Source: Bacteroidota bacterium
Lineage (GTDB): Bacteria; Bacteroidota; Bacteroidia; Chitinophagales; Chitinophagaceae
Length of the DNA: 64,000 nucleotides
Direction: 5' to 3'
Assembly: GCA_023428755.1 (NCBI GenBank)
Contig: JAEYWX010000013.1
Span: forward strand, 1 to 64,000
The notes beneath the pieces are model-generated. The model saw only the letters and a program-made list of their open reading frames with translations. It searched no databases and had not been told where the DNA came from. This document shows, one piece after another, positions 34,908-43,468 of the stretch. How positions within the stretch are numbered: position 1 is the stretch's first letter; the number at the start of each line of letters is the position of its first letter. The position numbers and the translations under genes were made by a program.

Positions 34908-36080
34908 ATGACAAAAGTGACGCTCAACAGAAAGATCTCTCAACGTGTTGCCAACGGACATCCGTGGGTGTTTGCCAACGAAGTAAACCGGGTGGAAGGA
35001 AATGCAGAAGCAGGTGCCATTGTAGATGTACATACGCATGATGATAAATTTTTGGGAAGAGGATATTTCAACCCCAAATCGCAGATACTGGTACGTATTC
35101 TTACAAGAAAAAAGAATGAAGAGATCAATGATGATTTCTTTTTGCGGAAGCTGAATGAAGCATGGAAGCATCGCCGGCAAATGGGATATAAAGAAAACTG
35201 TCGCCTCATTTTTGGTGAAGCAGATGGTTTACCACAACTGATTATTGATAAATTCAATGATTATTTTGTGATCCAGACATTGGCGCTGGGTATTGACCTG
35301 TGGAAAGATGCCATTGTAAAAGCCATCAACCAGATCTTTCAACCGAAAGGGATTTACGAACGCAACGATGTGCCGATCCGTGAACTGGAAGGCATGGAAC
35401 AGAAGAAAGGATTTTTGAGTGACCCTTTCGATACCAATATCATCATCAATGAAAATGGATTGCAATTTCATGTTGATATTGCCAATGGACAAAAAACAGG
35501 TTACTTCCTGGATCAACAGGACAACCGCCGGCATATACAGCATATTGTAAAAGATGCAGACGTATTAGGTGCGTTTACCTATACCGGCACATTTGAAATT
35601 CATGCAGCGAAATATGGAGCAAAGAGTGTGCATGGTTTAGATATTTCTGAAAGCGCCATTGCTATGTGTAACAAAAATGCTGAACTGAATGACGTGGCCG
35701 ATAAATGCAAATTCGAATGTGTAAATGCATTTGATGTATTGAAGACATGGGTGAGGGAAGGCAAGCAATACGATGTGGTGATGCTCGATCCTCCATCGTT
35801 CACCAAATCAAGAGCAACGATTCAAAAAGCCATCACCGGCTACAAAGAAATTAACCTGCGTGGTATGAAATTGGTAAAGCCTGGCGGGTTTCTGGTTACA
35901 TCTTCCTGCACCAATCTTGTACAACCCGATCTGTTTTTAGAGATCATTCAAATGGCGGCGAAAGATGCCCGCCGGCAATTACGCCAGGTCACCTTTCAAA
36001 CGCAAAGCTCCGACCACCCGATTGTGTGGGGTTGGGAGAACACACATTATTTGAAGTTTTTGATTGTGCAGGTGCTCTAA
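34908..36080 (+). CDS. rlmI: 23S rRNA (cytosine-C5) methyltransferase, RlmI family
   Basis: 390 residues from ATG 34908 (MTKVTLNRK); the frame upstream overlaps the divergent promoter region. It has an N-terminal PUA domain (HPWVFANEVNRVEGNAEAG), then an EEHEE-like linker and a Rossmann methyltransferase domain with DQQDNRRHI, GAFTYTGTFEIHAAKYGA (SAM site; relatives usually read 'FSYTGGF') and the catalytic motif MLDPPSFTKS. The C-terminal SSCTN contains the second conserved Cys region. It methylates C1962 of 23S rRNA in E. coli; the same role is inferred here. Confidence 0.92.
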   Translation: MTKVTLNRKISQRVANGHPWVFANEVNRVEGNAEAGAIVDVHTHDDKFLGRGYFNPKSQILVRILTRKKNEEINDDFFLRKLNEAWKHRRQMGYKENCRLIFGEADGLPQLIIDKFNDYFVIQTLALGIDLWKDAIVKAINQIFQPKGIYERNDVPIRELEGMEQKKGFLSDPFDTNIIINENGLQFHVDIANGQKTGYFLDQQDNRRHIQHIVKDADVLGAFTYTGTFEIHAAKYGAKSVHGLDISESAIAMCNKNAELNDVADKCKFECVNAFDVLKTWVREGKQYDVVMLDPPSFTKSRATIQKAITGYKEINLRGMKLVKPGGFLVTSSCTNLVQPDLFLEIIQMAAKDARRQLRQVTFQTQSSDHPIVWGWENTHYLKFLIVQVL

Positions 36081-36084
36081 GAAA

Positions 36085-36203
36085 TTACTGGTTTCTGGTT
36101 CTTAGTTTTTTGTTACTTGCTGCCAATTGCAAATTGGATGTAAATGGCATGTTGAGGTTCTTCATCAACCTGAAACCAGAAACTTCAAACCAGAAACAAA
36201 GGA
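36085..36203. repeat. periodic repeat spacer downstream of rlmI
   Basis: CTGGTTTCTGGTT at the left faces AAACCAGAAAC twice at the right (CTGAAACCAGAAACTTC then AAACCAGAAAC), giving inverted and direct copies of one word. Confidence 0.55.
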
Positions 36204-36551
36204 TTATTTCACCACCTGAAACTTACCGCTTTCAACAACTTTACCGTTGCGGTCGGTGAGCTGGAAAATATAAACACCACGGAAAAAATCGTTGAGGTTT
36301 ACAACTGTACGTGGCGTGAGGTTATTGATCTCTACAACTTTCTTACCGATAAAATTGAAAATTTTAAAGGAGTATTCGGAGAGTGTAATGTCTTTGAATT
36401 CGAAATTGATGAAAGAAGAAGCTGGGTTGGGGAAAAAACGAACCACCTTAACCACATTTTCAGCGTTTCCAGCCGGTGTTCTGTTAGACTGGGCCGTGGT
36501 TGCTGTGGTTATCAAAAGGATACAGGCTACTATGGTTAAAATCCGTTTCAA
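36204..36551 (-). CDS. T9SS type A sorting-domain protein with almost no passenger
   Basis: 115 residues: a signal peptide (MKRILTIVACILLITTATTAQ), about 15 linker residues, and then a single C-terminal T9SS sorting domain (FFPNPASSFINFEF ... VFNLNDF-type middle ... GVYIFQLTDRNGKVVESGKFQVVK). Normally this domain follows a large exported enzyme or adhesin and targets it to the type IX secretion system. Here there is nothing to carry. It may be a small surface protein in its own right, or what is left after loss of the passenger. Confidence 0.85.
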   Translation of the reverse strand: MKRILTIVACILLITTATTAQSNRTPAGNAENVVKVVRFFPNPASSFINFEFKDITLSEYSFKIFNFIGKKVVEINNLTPRTVVNLNDFFRGVYIFQLTDRNGKVVESGKFQVVK

Positions 36552-36610
36552 CGAAGCAAACTTAATTTTATTATTGGCAATTTACAAGCTTTTTTTCACA
36601 AATCTTAACA

Positions 36611-36649
36611 GGAGGAAGACAATTTAGTAGTTCTACTTATCTTCCTCCT
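36611..36649. terminator. GC-rich dyad between the T9SS gene and the peroxiredoxin
   Basis: GGAGGAAGA / TCTTCCTCC with an inner GTAG-TT-CTAC stem. No good T run on either strand, so the terminator role is uncertain. Confidence 0.4.
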
Positions 36650-36661
36650 GCAGAATTTAAC

Positions 36662-37132
36662 TTAGCTCAGCTCTTCCAGCTTTTTGCTAATTGCCTCAAA
36701 ATCAGGCACGGCATCTTTTACTTCCACCAGTTCGGTGTATTGAATAACGCCTTCTTTATCAATCACAAACGCACTTCTTTTTGATACACCTTTCATATCA
36801 AAAATCCAGTTTTCGTACAACGAATCGTAAGCAGCAGAAACCTCTTTGTTAAAATCGCTCAACAGGGGGAAGTTGTAGCCCTGCTCATCTTTGTAACGTT
36901 TCAGGGTAAAGATCGAATCAACGGAAATACCCAGCACCTGCGCATTGGCATTGCTGTAACGGGCAATATCGTCCCGAACTGTACACAATTCTTCGGTACA
37001 GGTACTGGAAAATGCCTGCGGATAAAACAGGATCAACACATTTTTACCTTTAAAGTCAGCCAGACTTACTTTGTTTCTTTCACTATCATACAACGTGAAA
37101 TCGGGGGCTTTTTGTCCAATTTGAATATTCAT
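36662..37132 (-). CDS. peroxiredoxin (AhpC/TSA family, AhpE/BCP-like)
   Basis: 156 residues from ATG 37132 (MNIQIGQKAPDFTLYD); the upstream frame is not peroxiredoxin-like. It reduces peroxides with a thiol. The peroxidatic Cys lies in FYPQAFSSTCTEELC, where the Thr four residues before is replaced by a Ser/Thr series, and a second Cys follows five residues later. The Arg partner is seen in SKRSAFVID. Thioredoxin fold of the single-domain type. Confidence 0.9.
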   Translation of the reverse strand: MNIQIGQKAPDFTLYDSERNKVSLADFKGKNVLILFYPQAFSSTCTEELCTVRDDIARYSNANAQVLGISVDSIFTLKRYKDEQGYNFPLLSDFNKEVSAAYDSLYENWIFDMKGVSKRSAFVIDKEGVIQYTELVEVKDAVPDFEAISKKLEELS

Positions 37133-37183
37133 ACTATTTAATGATTTGATATTGCTATTACAATTGTAGCAGCATTTTGTTAA

Positions 37184-37213
37184 ACAAAAAAGGAGCATTT
37201 TTCAATGCCCCTC
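37184..37213 (-). terminator. terminator of the leu/citramalate cluster
   Basis: Minus strand GGGGCATT-GAAA-AATGCTCC then TTTTTTG, 19-40 nt after the leuB stop. Confidence 0.75.
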
Positions 37214-37231
37214 TTCTGTTCATTTTTCCTT

Positions 37232-38305
37232 TTAAATATGGAGCAGGACCTGCTCACCCATAGCATCCGTTCCAAGAATTTTATCGGCCGGCGTTGTCGT
37301 ATCGGCGATATCACGTGAACGGTAACCATCTTTTAATACTTTATCTACGGCATTGATCACCGCTTCTGACTCGGCTTTCATACCGAAAGAAATATCTAAC
37401 AATAAAGCAGCAGAAAGTACAGAAGCCAACGGATTGGCTACGCCCTTGCCTGTAATATCATGCGCCGAACCATGGATAGGTTCGTACACACCTGTACCGT
37501 CGCCAATAGATGCACTCGCCAGCATACCCATTGAACCTGCAATCTGTGAAGCTTCATCGGTTAAAATGTCGCCAAACAAATTCGCTGTTACCACCACATC
37601 AAAACGGCGTGGATCTTTAATGAGCAACATCGCAGTTGCATCAACAAACTGATGCTCTACTTCCACATCTGGATATTCCAACGCTACTTTCTGAATCACT
37701 TCTCTCCACAAACGTGAAGTTTCAATTACATTGGCTTTATCAACCGAACACAATTTCTTTTTACGTGTGCGTGCTGCTTCAAAAGCTTTGCGTGCAATAC
37801 GCTCTACTTCGTAACGGCTGTACTCTGCAATATCATAAGCGGTGTCACCATTGTTCTTACGTCCTTTTTCGCCAAAATAAATATCACCGGTCAATTCACG
37901 GAAGAACAAAATGTCTGCACCTTTTAAAATTTCGGGTTTGATGCTGGATGCACCTAACAACTCATCAAATAATTTAATGGGACGAAGATTGGCATACAAT
38001 CCAAGTTCCTTTCGCATCTTCAGCAAACCTTGCTCAGGACGAACTTTAGCCGAAGGATCATTATCATATTTCGGATGACCCACTGCACCAAACAGCACTG
38101 CATCTGACTTACGCATTTTCTCTAACGACTCATCAGGCAATGGAACACCTGTTGCTTCAATCGCCACATGACCAATCAATGCTTCATCGTAGGTAAATGT
38201 GTGACCAAACTTTGCTGCTATTTTATCCAATACTTTCTTCCCTACTGCTGTTACTTCCTGTCCGATACCATCGCCCGGAACAATTAAAATGTGTTTTGTT
38301 GCCAT
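37232..38305 (-). CDS. leuB: 3-isopropylmalate dehydrogenase (beta-methylmalate dehydrogenase role likely)
   Basis: 357 residues. NAD-dependent oxidative decarboxylation; in the citramalate route the same enzyme converts 3-methylmalate to 2-oxobutyrate. It has the family signature NLFGDILTDEASQIAGSMGM, substrate residues in EQGLLKMRKELGLYANLRP, and a C-terminal GTGVYEPIHGSAHDITGKG. Last gene of leuC-leuD-cimA-leuB. It could serve both leucine and isoleucine synthesis; a leucine-type LeuA is not in the window. Confidence 0.95.
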   Translation of the reverse strand: MATKHILIVPGDGIGQEVTAVGKKVLDKIAAKFGHTFTYDEALIGHVAIEATGVPLPDESLEKMRKSDAVLFGAVGHPKYDNDPSAKVRPEQGLLKMRKELGLYANLRPIKLFDELLGASSIKPEILKGADILFFRELTGDIYFGEKGRKNNGDTAYDIAEYSRYEVERIARKAFEAARTRKKKLCSVDKANVIETSRLWREVIQKVALEYPDVEVEHQFVDATAMLLIKDPRRFDVVVTANLFGDILTDEASQIAGSMGMLASASIGDGTGVYEPIHGSAHDITGKGVANPLASVLSAALLLDISFGMKAESEAVINAVDKVLKDGYRSRDIADTTTPADKILGTDAMGEQVLLHI

Positions 38306-38339
38306 TGTTATTCTGCTTGAACTTGTTTGTATTTGAGAA

Positions 38340-38398
38340 ACGTGAGTCGTAAGGCGTGAATCGTGAGTTGCAATCCATCAAGTGGCTTTTCCCATTCA
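38340..38398. repeat. periodic spacer between cimA and leuB
   Basis: CGTGAGTCGTAAGGCGTGAATCGTGAGT is built from variants of a CGTGARTCGT word, with GTGAGT/ACTCAC complements at both ends. Confidence 0.5.
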
Positions 38399-39934
38399 CT
38401 ACTCTCCACTCACTATAATATTCAACATTTTTTGTGTTGCCTTAATAGCCGATACTGTTTGATCGCTGTCGAGACCACGTGTTTTAAATTCTTTGTTGTT
38501 CTGTGCCCAGGTAATAATGGTTTCGCACAAGGCGTCACTCTTACCACCGGGAGGAATACGCACTGCATAATCGGTAAGCAGTGGTAATTCAATTTTCTTT
38601 TGTTTGTAAATTTTCTTCAATGCATTCATGAAGGCATCGTACTGTCCATCGCCCTGCGCATGTTCTTCAAATGTTTCGCCATCAATACTCAAATGAAGTG
38701 TAACAGATGGGCGAAGATTTTTTGAATGGGTAAGCACATAATTTTCTACACGTACTTTATCCTGGATGGTATTACTATCGAGAATATCAGAAATGATGTA
38801 CGGCAGATCGGCCTGTGTTACCACTTCTTTTTTATCGCCTAGTTCAATGATGCGTTGCGTTACTTTTTTCAGATCAGCATCGCTCAACTGAATACCTAAC
38901 TGTGCAAGATTATTTTCGATGTTGGCTTTACCACTTGTTTTGCCCAATGCATATTTGCGCTGACGACCGAAACGCTCCGGCATCAAATCACTGAAGTATA
39001 ATTTATTCTTCTTATCACCATCGGCATGAATACCTGCTGTTTGTGTAAATACATTTTCGCCCACAACCGGTTTGTTTGCCGGAATACGGATTCCTGAAAA
39101 TGTTTCCACCAAGCGGCTGATGCGGTACAACGATTTTTCTACTACCGATGATTTGATATTTGGCATAAAATCATGCATCACCGCAATAGCACTTGCCAAC
39201 GGTGCATTCCCTGCACGTTCGCCCATACCATTCACCGTTAAATGCAATCCATGCGCACCAGCACGCAAGGCTTCCATTACATTGGCTGTACCAAGATCGT
39301 AATCATTATGTCCATGAAAATCGAAATGCGTACCGGGATAACGCTGTACAATTTCAGAAATGAAATCATACACTTCAGCAGGTGTCAAGATGCCTAATGT
39401 ATCGGGCAACATCACACGTTTTACAGGCTGTGTTACAATAAAATCGAGGTATTGAAAAACGTATGCTTTTGAATGACGCATACCATTGCTCCAGTCTTCG
39501 AGATAGACATTTGTTTCAATGCCTTTCTTTTTTGCCAACTTGATCACTTCTGCAATTTCTGCAAAGTGTTGCTCCGGTTTTTTCTTGAGCTGGTGTGTAA
39601 GATGATTCAACGAACCTTTGGTTAACAGGTTCGCCACCTTTGCGCCAGCTCTCACCATCCATTCAACCGACACATCACCATCTACAAATGTGAGCACTTC
39701 AATCCTGTTGAGCATCCCATTTGTCTTTGCCCATTTGGTAATGCGTTTCACCGCATCAAATTCTCCTTCCGATACACGGGCCGAAGCAATTTCAATACGA
39801 TCCACTTTCACTTCGGTTAATAGTGATTGTGCAATCGTTAATTTTTCCGATGCAGAAAAAGATACACCGCTGGTTTGTTCACCATCACGGAGTGTTGTAT
39901 CCATTATTTCGATGTAACGTTGGTTGTGAGGCAT
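38399..39934 (-). CDS. cimA: (R)-citramalate synthase, Leptospira type (LeuA-like)
   Basis: 511 residues. It condenses pyruvate with acetyl-CoA to citramalate, the first step of the threonine-independent isoleucine pathway. DRE-TIM barrel start DTTLRDGEQTSGVSFS, with VDRIEIASARVSEGE, NVYLEDWSNG, FHGHNDYDLGTAN and VGENVFTQTAGIHADGDKK. These segments follow Leptospira interrogans CimA closely and differ from ordinary LeuA, which has 'SPGA' and 'IEAGFP' at the corresponding places. The C-terminal regulatory domain has GDGQYDAFMNAL. With leuCD and leuB alongside, the product is likely 2-oxobutyrate. A specialised LeuA remains possible. Confidence 0.82.
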   Translation of the reverse strand: MPHNQRYIEIMDTTLRDGEQTSGVSFSASEKLTIAQSLLTEVKVDRIEIASARVSEGEFDAVKRITKWAKTNGMLNRIEVLTFVDGDVSVEWMVRAGAKVANLLTKGSLNHLTHQLKKKPEQHFAEIAEVIKLAKKKGIETNVYLEDWSNGMRHSKAYVFQYLDFIVTQPVKRVMLPDTLGILTPAEVYDFISEIVQRYPGTHFDFHGHNDYDLGTANVMEALRAGAHGLHLTVNGMGERAGNAPLASAIAVMHDFMPNIKSSVVEKSLYRISRLVETFSGIRIPANKPVVGENVFTQTAGIHADGDKKNKLYFSDLMPERFGRQRKYALGKTSGKANIENNLAQLGIQLSDADLKKVTQRIIELGDKKEVVTQADLPYIISDILDSNTIQDKVRVENYVLTHSKNLRPSVTLHLSIDGETFEEHAQGDGQYDAFMNALKKIYKQKKIELPLLTDYAVRIPPGGKSDALCETIITWAQNNKEFKTRGLDSDQTVSAIKATQKMLNIIVSGE

Positions 39935-39955
39935 GGTTGCTTGAGGGATAAGAGC

Positions 39956-40552
39956 TTAGTACAAACTTTTTTCTGCGAAGGTTTCGATACCGCTTTTCAT
40001 CGATTGCAGGTAATCGATATCATCGAAACCATTCATCATGTTGTGTTTTTTATAGCCGTTAATGTCGAACGATTCTTTTTCACCTGTTGCAACAATTGTC
40101 ACTATTTGCTCCGGAAGATTTACTTCCAGTTCAGCTTTTGGATCGGCTTCAATTGCCTTGAAAATTTTATCCAAAAACTCCGGACTAACTGTTACAGGCA
40201 AAATACCAATGTTGAGTGCATTGCCTTTGAAGATATCGGCAAAGAAGCTCGATATCACACAACGGAAACCGTAATCGTAAATAGCCCAGGCCGCATGTTC
40301 ACGACTACTGCCACTGCCGAAGTTTTTACCGCCGACTAAAATTTTACCGGAGTAAATGGGGTTGTTCAACACGAAATCCTGTTTCGGTGTATCGTCACCG
40401 TTATAACGCCAGTCACGGAAAAGATTATCGCCAAAACCTTCACGCTTGGTTGCTTTTAAGAAACGTGCAGGAATAATTTGATCTGTGTCCACATTCTCAA
40501 TCGGCATGGGAACCGCTGTGCTGGTGAGGACTGTAAATTTATCGTATGCCAT
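39956..40552 (-). CDS. leuD: 3-isopropylmalate (citramalate) isomerase, small subunit
   Basis: 198 residues, normal LeuD length. The swivelling domain partners LeuC. VDTDQIIPARFLKATKREGFG and GKNFGSGSSREHAAWAI are the family signatures, the latter contacting the substrate. It starts 115 nt after leuC, behind a repeat-like spacer, and ends 21 nt before cimA. Confidence 0.96.
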   Translation of the reverse strand: MAYDKFTVLTSTAVPMPIENVDTDQIIPARFLKATKREGFGDNLFRDWRYNGDDTPKQDFVLNNPIYSGKILVGGKNFGSGSSREHAAWAIYDYGFRCVISSFFADIFKGNALNIGILPVTVSPEFLDKIFKAIEADPKAELEVNLPEQIVTIVATGEKESFDINGYKKHNMMNGFDDIDYLQSMKSGIETFAEKSLY

Positions 40553-40560
40553 AAGTTTAT

Positions 40561-40663
40561 GTCTGATTTCTGATGTAGGATGTATGATTTAAAACACCCT
40601 GATTATTGTTAAGTTTTACCGGAATTCAGACATCCTAAATCAGACATCCTACATCCGACATTA
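40561..40663. repeat. periodic spacer between leuC and leuD
   Basis: TCTGATTTCTGATGTAGGAT at the left is answered by CAGACATCCTAAATCAGACA and TCCTACATC at the right, again inverted and direct copies of one word. Confidence 0.6.
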
Positions 40664-40667
40664 TCTT

Positions 40668-42074
40668 TTAATTCATCAACTCTCTCGGATCAGTTACTAC
40701 GCCTGTAACAGCAGCAGCTGCAGCTACCAACGGACTTGCAAGCAATGTTCTTGCACCAGGTCCCTGGCGACCTTCGAAGTTTCTGTTACTTGTACTCACT
40801 GCATATTTACCGGCAGGAATTTTATCATCGTTCATTGCCAGACATGCAGAACAACCGGGCTGACGTAACTGGAAACCTGCTTCCGTTAATACATCAAGAA
40901 TACCTTCTTCTTTGATCTGCTGTTCAACAATGTGTGAACCGGGCACTAACCATGCAGTAATATTATCGGCTTTCTTTCTTCCTTTTACAATACTTGCAAA
41001 TGCTCTGAAATCTTCAATACGTCCGTTGGTACAACTTCCCAAGAACACATAATCAACCTGCTTACCAATGATCTTTTCATTTTCAGCAAAGCCCATGTAC
41101 GCCAGCGATTTTTTATAAGAAGCTTCGCCATCTTTTACTTCAGCAGCTGTAGGAATTGTATGGGTAATACCTGTACCTAAGCCGGGATTTGTTCCGTAAG
41201 TGATTTGTGGTTCAATCTGGTCTGCAGAAAAACTTAACTCCAGATCAAATTGCGCATCAGCATCACTCTTTAATGTTTTCCAGTAAGCCAATGCTTTATC
41301 CCAAGCCTCGCCTTTTGGTGCAAGGTCTTTTCCTTTCAGATAATTAAATGTTGTTTCATCGGGAGCAACCATACCACCACGTGCACCCATTTCAATGGAA
41401 AGATTACACACCGTCATACGGCCTTCCATGCTCATATTCTCAAACACTTCACCTGCAAATTCAATAAAGTAACCAGTCGCACCGCTTGCAGAAATTTGTG
41501 ATAAGATAAACAACGGCACATCTTTTGGCACAACACCCTTACCCAACTTGCCATTAATAGTAATGCGCATTTTCTTTGGCTTTGGCTGCATGATACACTG
41601 TGAAGAAAGAACCATCTCCACTTCACTTGTACCAATACCAAACGCAATAGCACCAAACGCACCATGTGTTGATGTATGTGAGTCACCACAAACAATCGTC
41701 ATACCTGGAAGTGTGATACCGTTTTCAGGACCTACCACATGCACAATACCATTCTTCGGATTACCCAAACCCCAATGCGAAATACCATACTTCGCAGAGT
41801 TTGTTTCCAATGCTTTTAACTGGTTAGCAGAAAGCGGATCCTGCACCGGCAAATGCTGGTTAATGGTTGGTGTGTTGTGATCGGCTGTTGCAAATGTTTT
41901 TTCGGGATACATCACTTTCAACCCACGATTTTCCAAACCAAGAAATGCAACCGGGCTTGTTACTTCATGAATAAAATGACGATCGATAAAAAACACATCT
42001 GGACCATCTTCGATCTTGCGGACTACATGCGAATCCCACACTTTATCGAACAATGTTGTTGGCGTATGACTCAT
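40668..42074 (-). CDS. leuC: 3-isopropylmalate (citramalate) isomerase, large subunit
   Basis: 468 residues, an aconitase-family enzyme with a [4Fe-4S] cluster that isomerises isopropylmalate or, in the citramalate route, citramalate to 3-methylmalate. Cluster Cys lie in GSCTNGR and in GCSACLAMN; the start region TTLFDKVWDSHVV and VCGDSHTSTHGAFGAIAFGIG are typical. First gene of the cluster, divergent from a LysR regulator. Confidence 0.96.
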   Translation of the reverse strand: MSHTPTTLFDKVWDSHVVRKIEDGPDVFFIDRHFIHEVTSPVAFLGLENRGLKVMYPEKTFATADHNTPTINQHLPVQDPLSANQLKALETNSAKYGISHWGLGNPKNGIVHVVGPENGITLPGMTIVCGDSHTSTHGAFGAIAFGIGTSEVEMVLSSQCIMQPKPKKMRITINGKLGKGVVPKDVPLFILSQISASGATGYFIEFAGEVFENMSMEGRMTVCNLSIEMGARGGMVAPDETTFNYLKGKDLAPKGEAWDKALAYWKTLKSDADAQFDLELSFSADQIEPQITYGTNPGLGTGITHTIPTAAEVKDGEASYKKSLAYMGFAENEKIIGKQVDYVFLGSCTNGRIEDFRAFASIVKGRKKADNITAWLVPGSHIVEQQIKEEGILDVLTEAGFQLRQPGCSACLAMNDDKIPAGKYAVSTSNRNFEGRQGPGARTLLASPLVAAAAAVTGVVTDPRELMN

Positions 42075-42110
42075 ATTCTTTCGATTTGAATAGTTTTAAA
42101 AATAGTACTC

Positions 42111-42178
42111 AAAGGTTGCCAACCTTTTTTAGCGAAGCCTTCTTTTGCTTGATTACAGATAAGGTTGGCAACCTTATC
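42111..42178. promoter_or_regulatory. paired perfect palindromes between leuC and the LysR gene
   Basis: AAAGGTTG-C-CAACCTTT (42111-42127) and GATAAGGTTG-G-CAACCTTATC (42158-42178) share the AAGGTTGSCAACCTT core, with centres about 49 nt apart. They may be operators for the divergent pair or a dispersed extragenic palindrome. Opposed TAAATTTG (-7-like) elements lie at 42205-42212 (minus) and 42223-42231 (plus). Confidence 0.55.
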
Positions 42179-42280
42179 AAGGCAAGCATTCGCCGATGAG
42201 GGTTCAAATTTAACCTGATTTCCTAAATTTGTATAACCTTATTTTTCTATTACATCCATTGATAAAACCGATTTAGAAAC

Positions 42281-43156
42281 ATGGAACTTCGTCAACTTCG
42301 TTATTTCATCCGTTCGGCCGAGCTGCTCAACTTTACTGAGGCGGCTCATACCCTGTACATCAGCCAGAGTACGCTCAGTCAGCAAATCAAACAACTGGAA
42401 GATGAATTGGGCATGCCTTTGTTCGACCGAATCGGCAAACGGGTGCGGTTGACTGAGGCAGGCAGCCAGTTTTTGCCCTTTGCCCGGCTCACCGTTTCGG
42501 ATGCAGAAAGTGGCAGGGCTGTGATTGATGATTTGAAAGGATTAAAGACAGGGGAACTGCGGATCGGGGTTACATACGGTTTGTCTACTTTGCTGACGCC
42601 TGTGCTGGTGCAATTTTCTGCACAATACCCCGAGGTGAAAATTATTGTTGAATTTGGTACATCAGAAGATCTGCTGGATAAACTCAAAACCACAAGGGTT
42701 GATTTCCTGCTTTCGTTTTTGGAATTGCAGGATAACGATATGTTTATTTCACAACGTTTGTATGAATCCCCTTTAACGTTGGTGGTGCATCCATCGAATT
42801 CTGTTGCTGAAAAGAATACAATTCTGTTGAAAGAGTTGAAAGATATTCCGCTGGTGCTGCCGGCCAAAGGATTTCATACACGGCATTTTTTGAATGAAGC
42901 ATTAGCAGAAAATAATATTCAGCCGAATATTAAGATGGAGCTGAATGATATTAATACGTTGTTACAGTTAGTGGAGACAGGAAATTTTTGCACCATCATG
43001 ACAGTGGCTGCAGCCAAAGGAAGACAAACGTTGAAAACCATTCCCATTAAAGGACTCAACATCATCAGCCAGGCATCGATCACATGGCCCAAAGAAAGTT
43101 ACCGCAAGAAAGCAGCGATTGTTTTTACAGAGATGATTAAGAAGCAGATGAAGTGA
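42281..43156 (+). CDS. LysR family transcriptional regulator
   Basis: 291 residues. Winged helix-turn-helix at 1-60 (MELRQLRYFIRSAELLNFTE, then LYISQSTLSQQIKQLEDELG), followed by a periplasmic-binding-protein-like effector domain (about 90-290; LRIGVTYGLSTLLTPVL). It has the CynR/CysB-like layout typical of activators sensing a small molecule. Divergent from leuC across a 206-nt gap with two palindromes, so the leuCD-cimA-leuB operon is the obvious target. Confidence 0.9.
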   Translation: MELRQLRYFIRSAELLNFTEAAHTLYISQSTLSQQIKQLEDELGMPLFDRIGKRVRLTEAGSQFLPFARLTVSDAESGRAVIDDLKGLKTGELRIGVTYGLSTLLTPVLVQFSAQYPEVKIIVEFGTSEDLLDKLKTTRVDFLLSFLELQDNDMFISQRLYESPLTLVVHPSNSVAEKNTILLKELKDIPLVLPAKGFHTRHFLNEALAENNIQPNIKMELNDINTLLQLVETGNFCTIMTVAAAKGRQTLKTIPIKGLNIISQASITWPKESYRKKAAIVFTEMIKKQMK

Positions 43157-43213
43157 TTTGATTTTGCTATTTCGTTCCAGTTGTTTTCAATCGTTGAACA
43201 ACAAAAAAAAATC

Positions 43214-43468
43214 TCATTCATAAATATCTTTTCGATGCCCAACCGCAATTACATCTACGGTAAGTATTTGATCGAAAATATTATAAATAATACGATAGTT
43301 GCCTGAGCGTATACGCCAACCGCTTCTGCCTTTTAATTATTTGCAACCCGCAGGTCTGGGATCATCCGCTAATTTGTAAATCGCTTTTTTAATTGCAGAA
43401 TAATCAGGCTCATTTATTTTTTCCAACACTTTAATTGCCTTTGGCCTGATGGTGAGTTGATAAGGCAT
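43214..43468 (-). pseudogene. RelE/ParE family toxin, interrupted by an in-frame TAA
   Basis: The frame gives 84 residues with one internal stop. It starts PYQLTIRPKAIKVLEKI, continues LADDPRPAGCK, has TAA (codon 44, 43337-43339), then LKGRSGWRIRSGNYRIIYNI and VGHRKDIYE. Relatives read 'PAGCKKLKG' here, so a single AAA-to-TAA change explains the stop. The rest of the toxin, including the R-x-G-x-Y-R-I core, is intact and in frame, so the event is recent. The ATG overlaps the antitoxin stop by one base (TAATG). Confidence 0.88.

Noticed and set aside
38399..39934. Plain 2-isopropylmalate synthase (leuA)
   Set aside because: The diagnostic segments match Leptospira citramalate synthase better; kept as an alternative in the entry.
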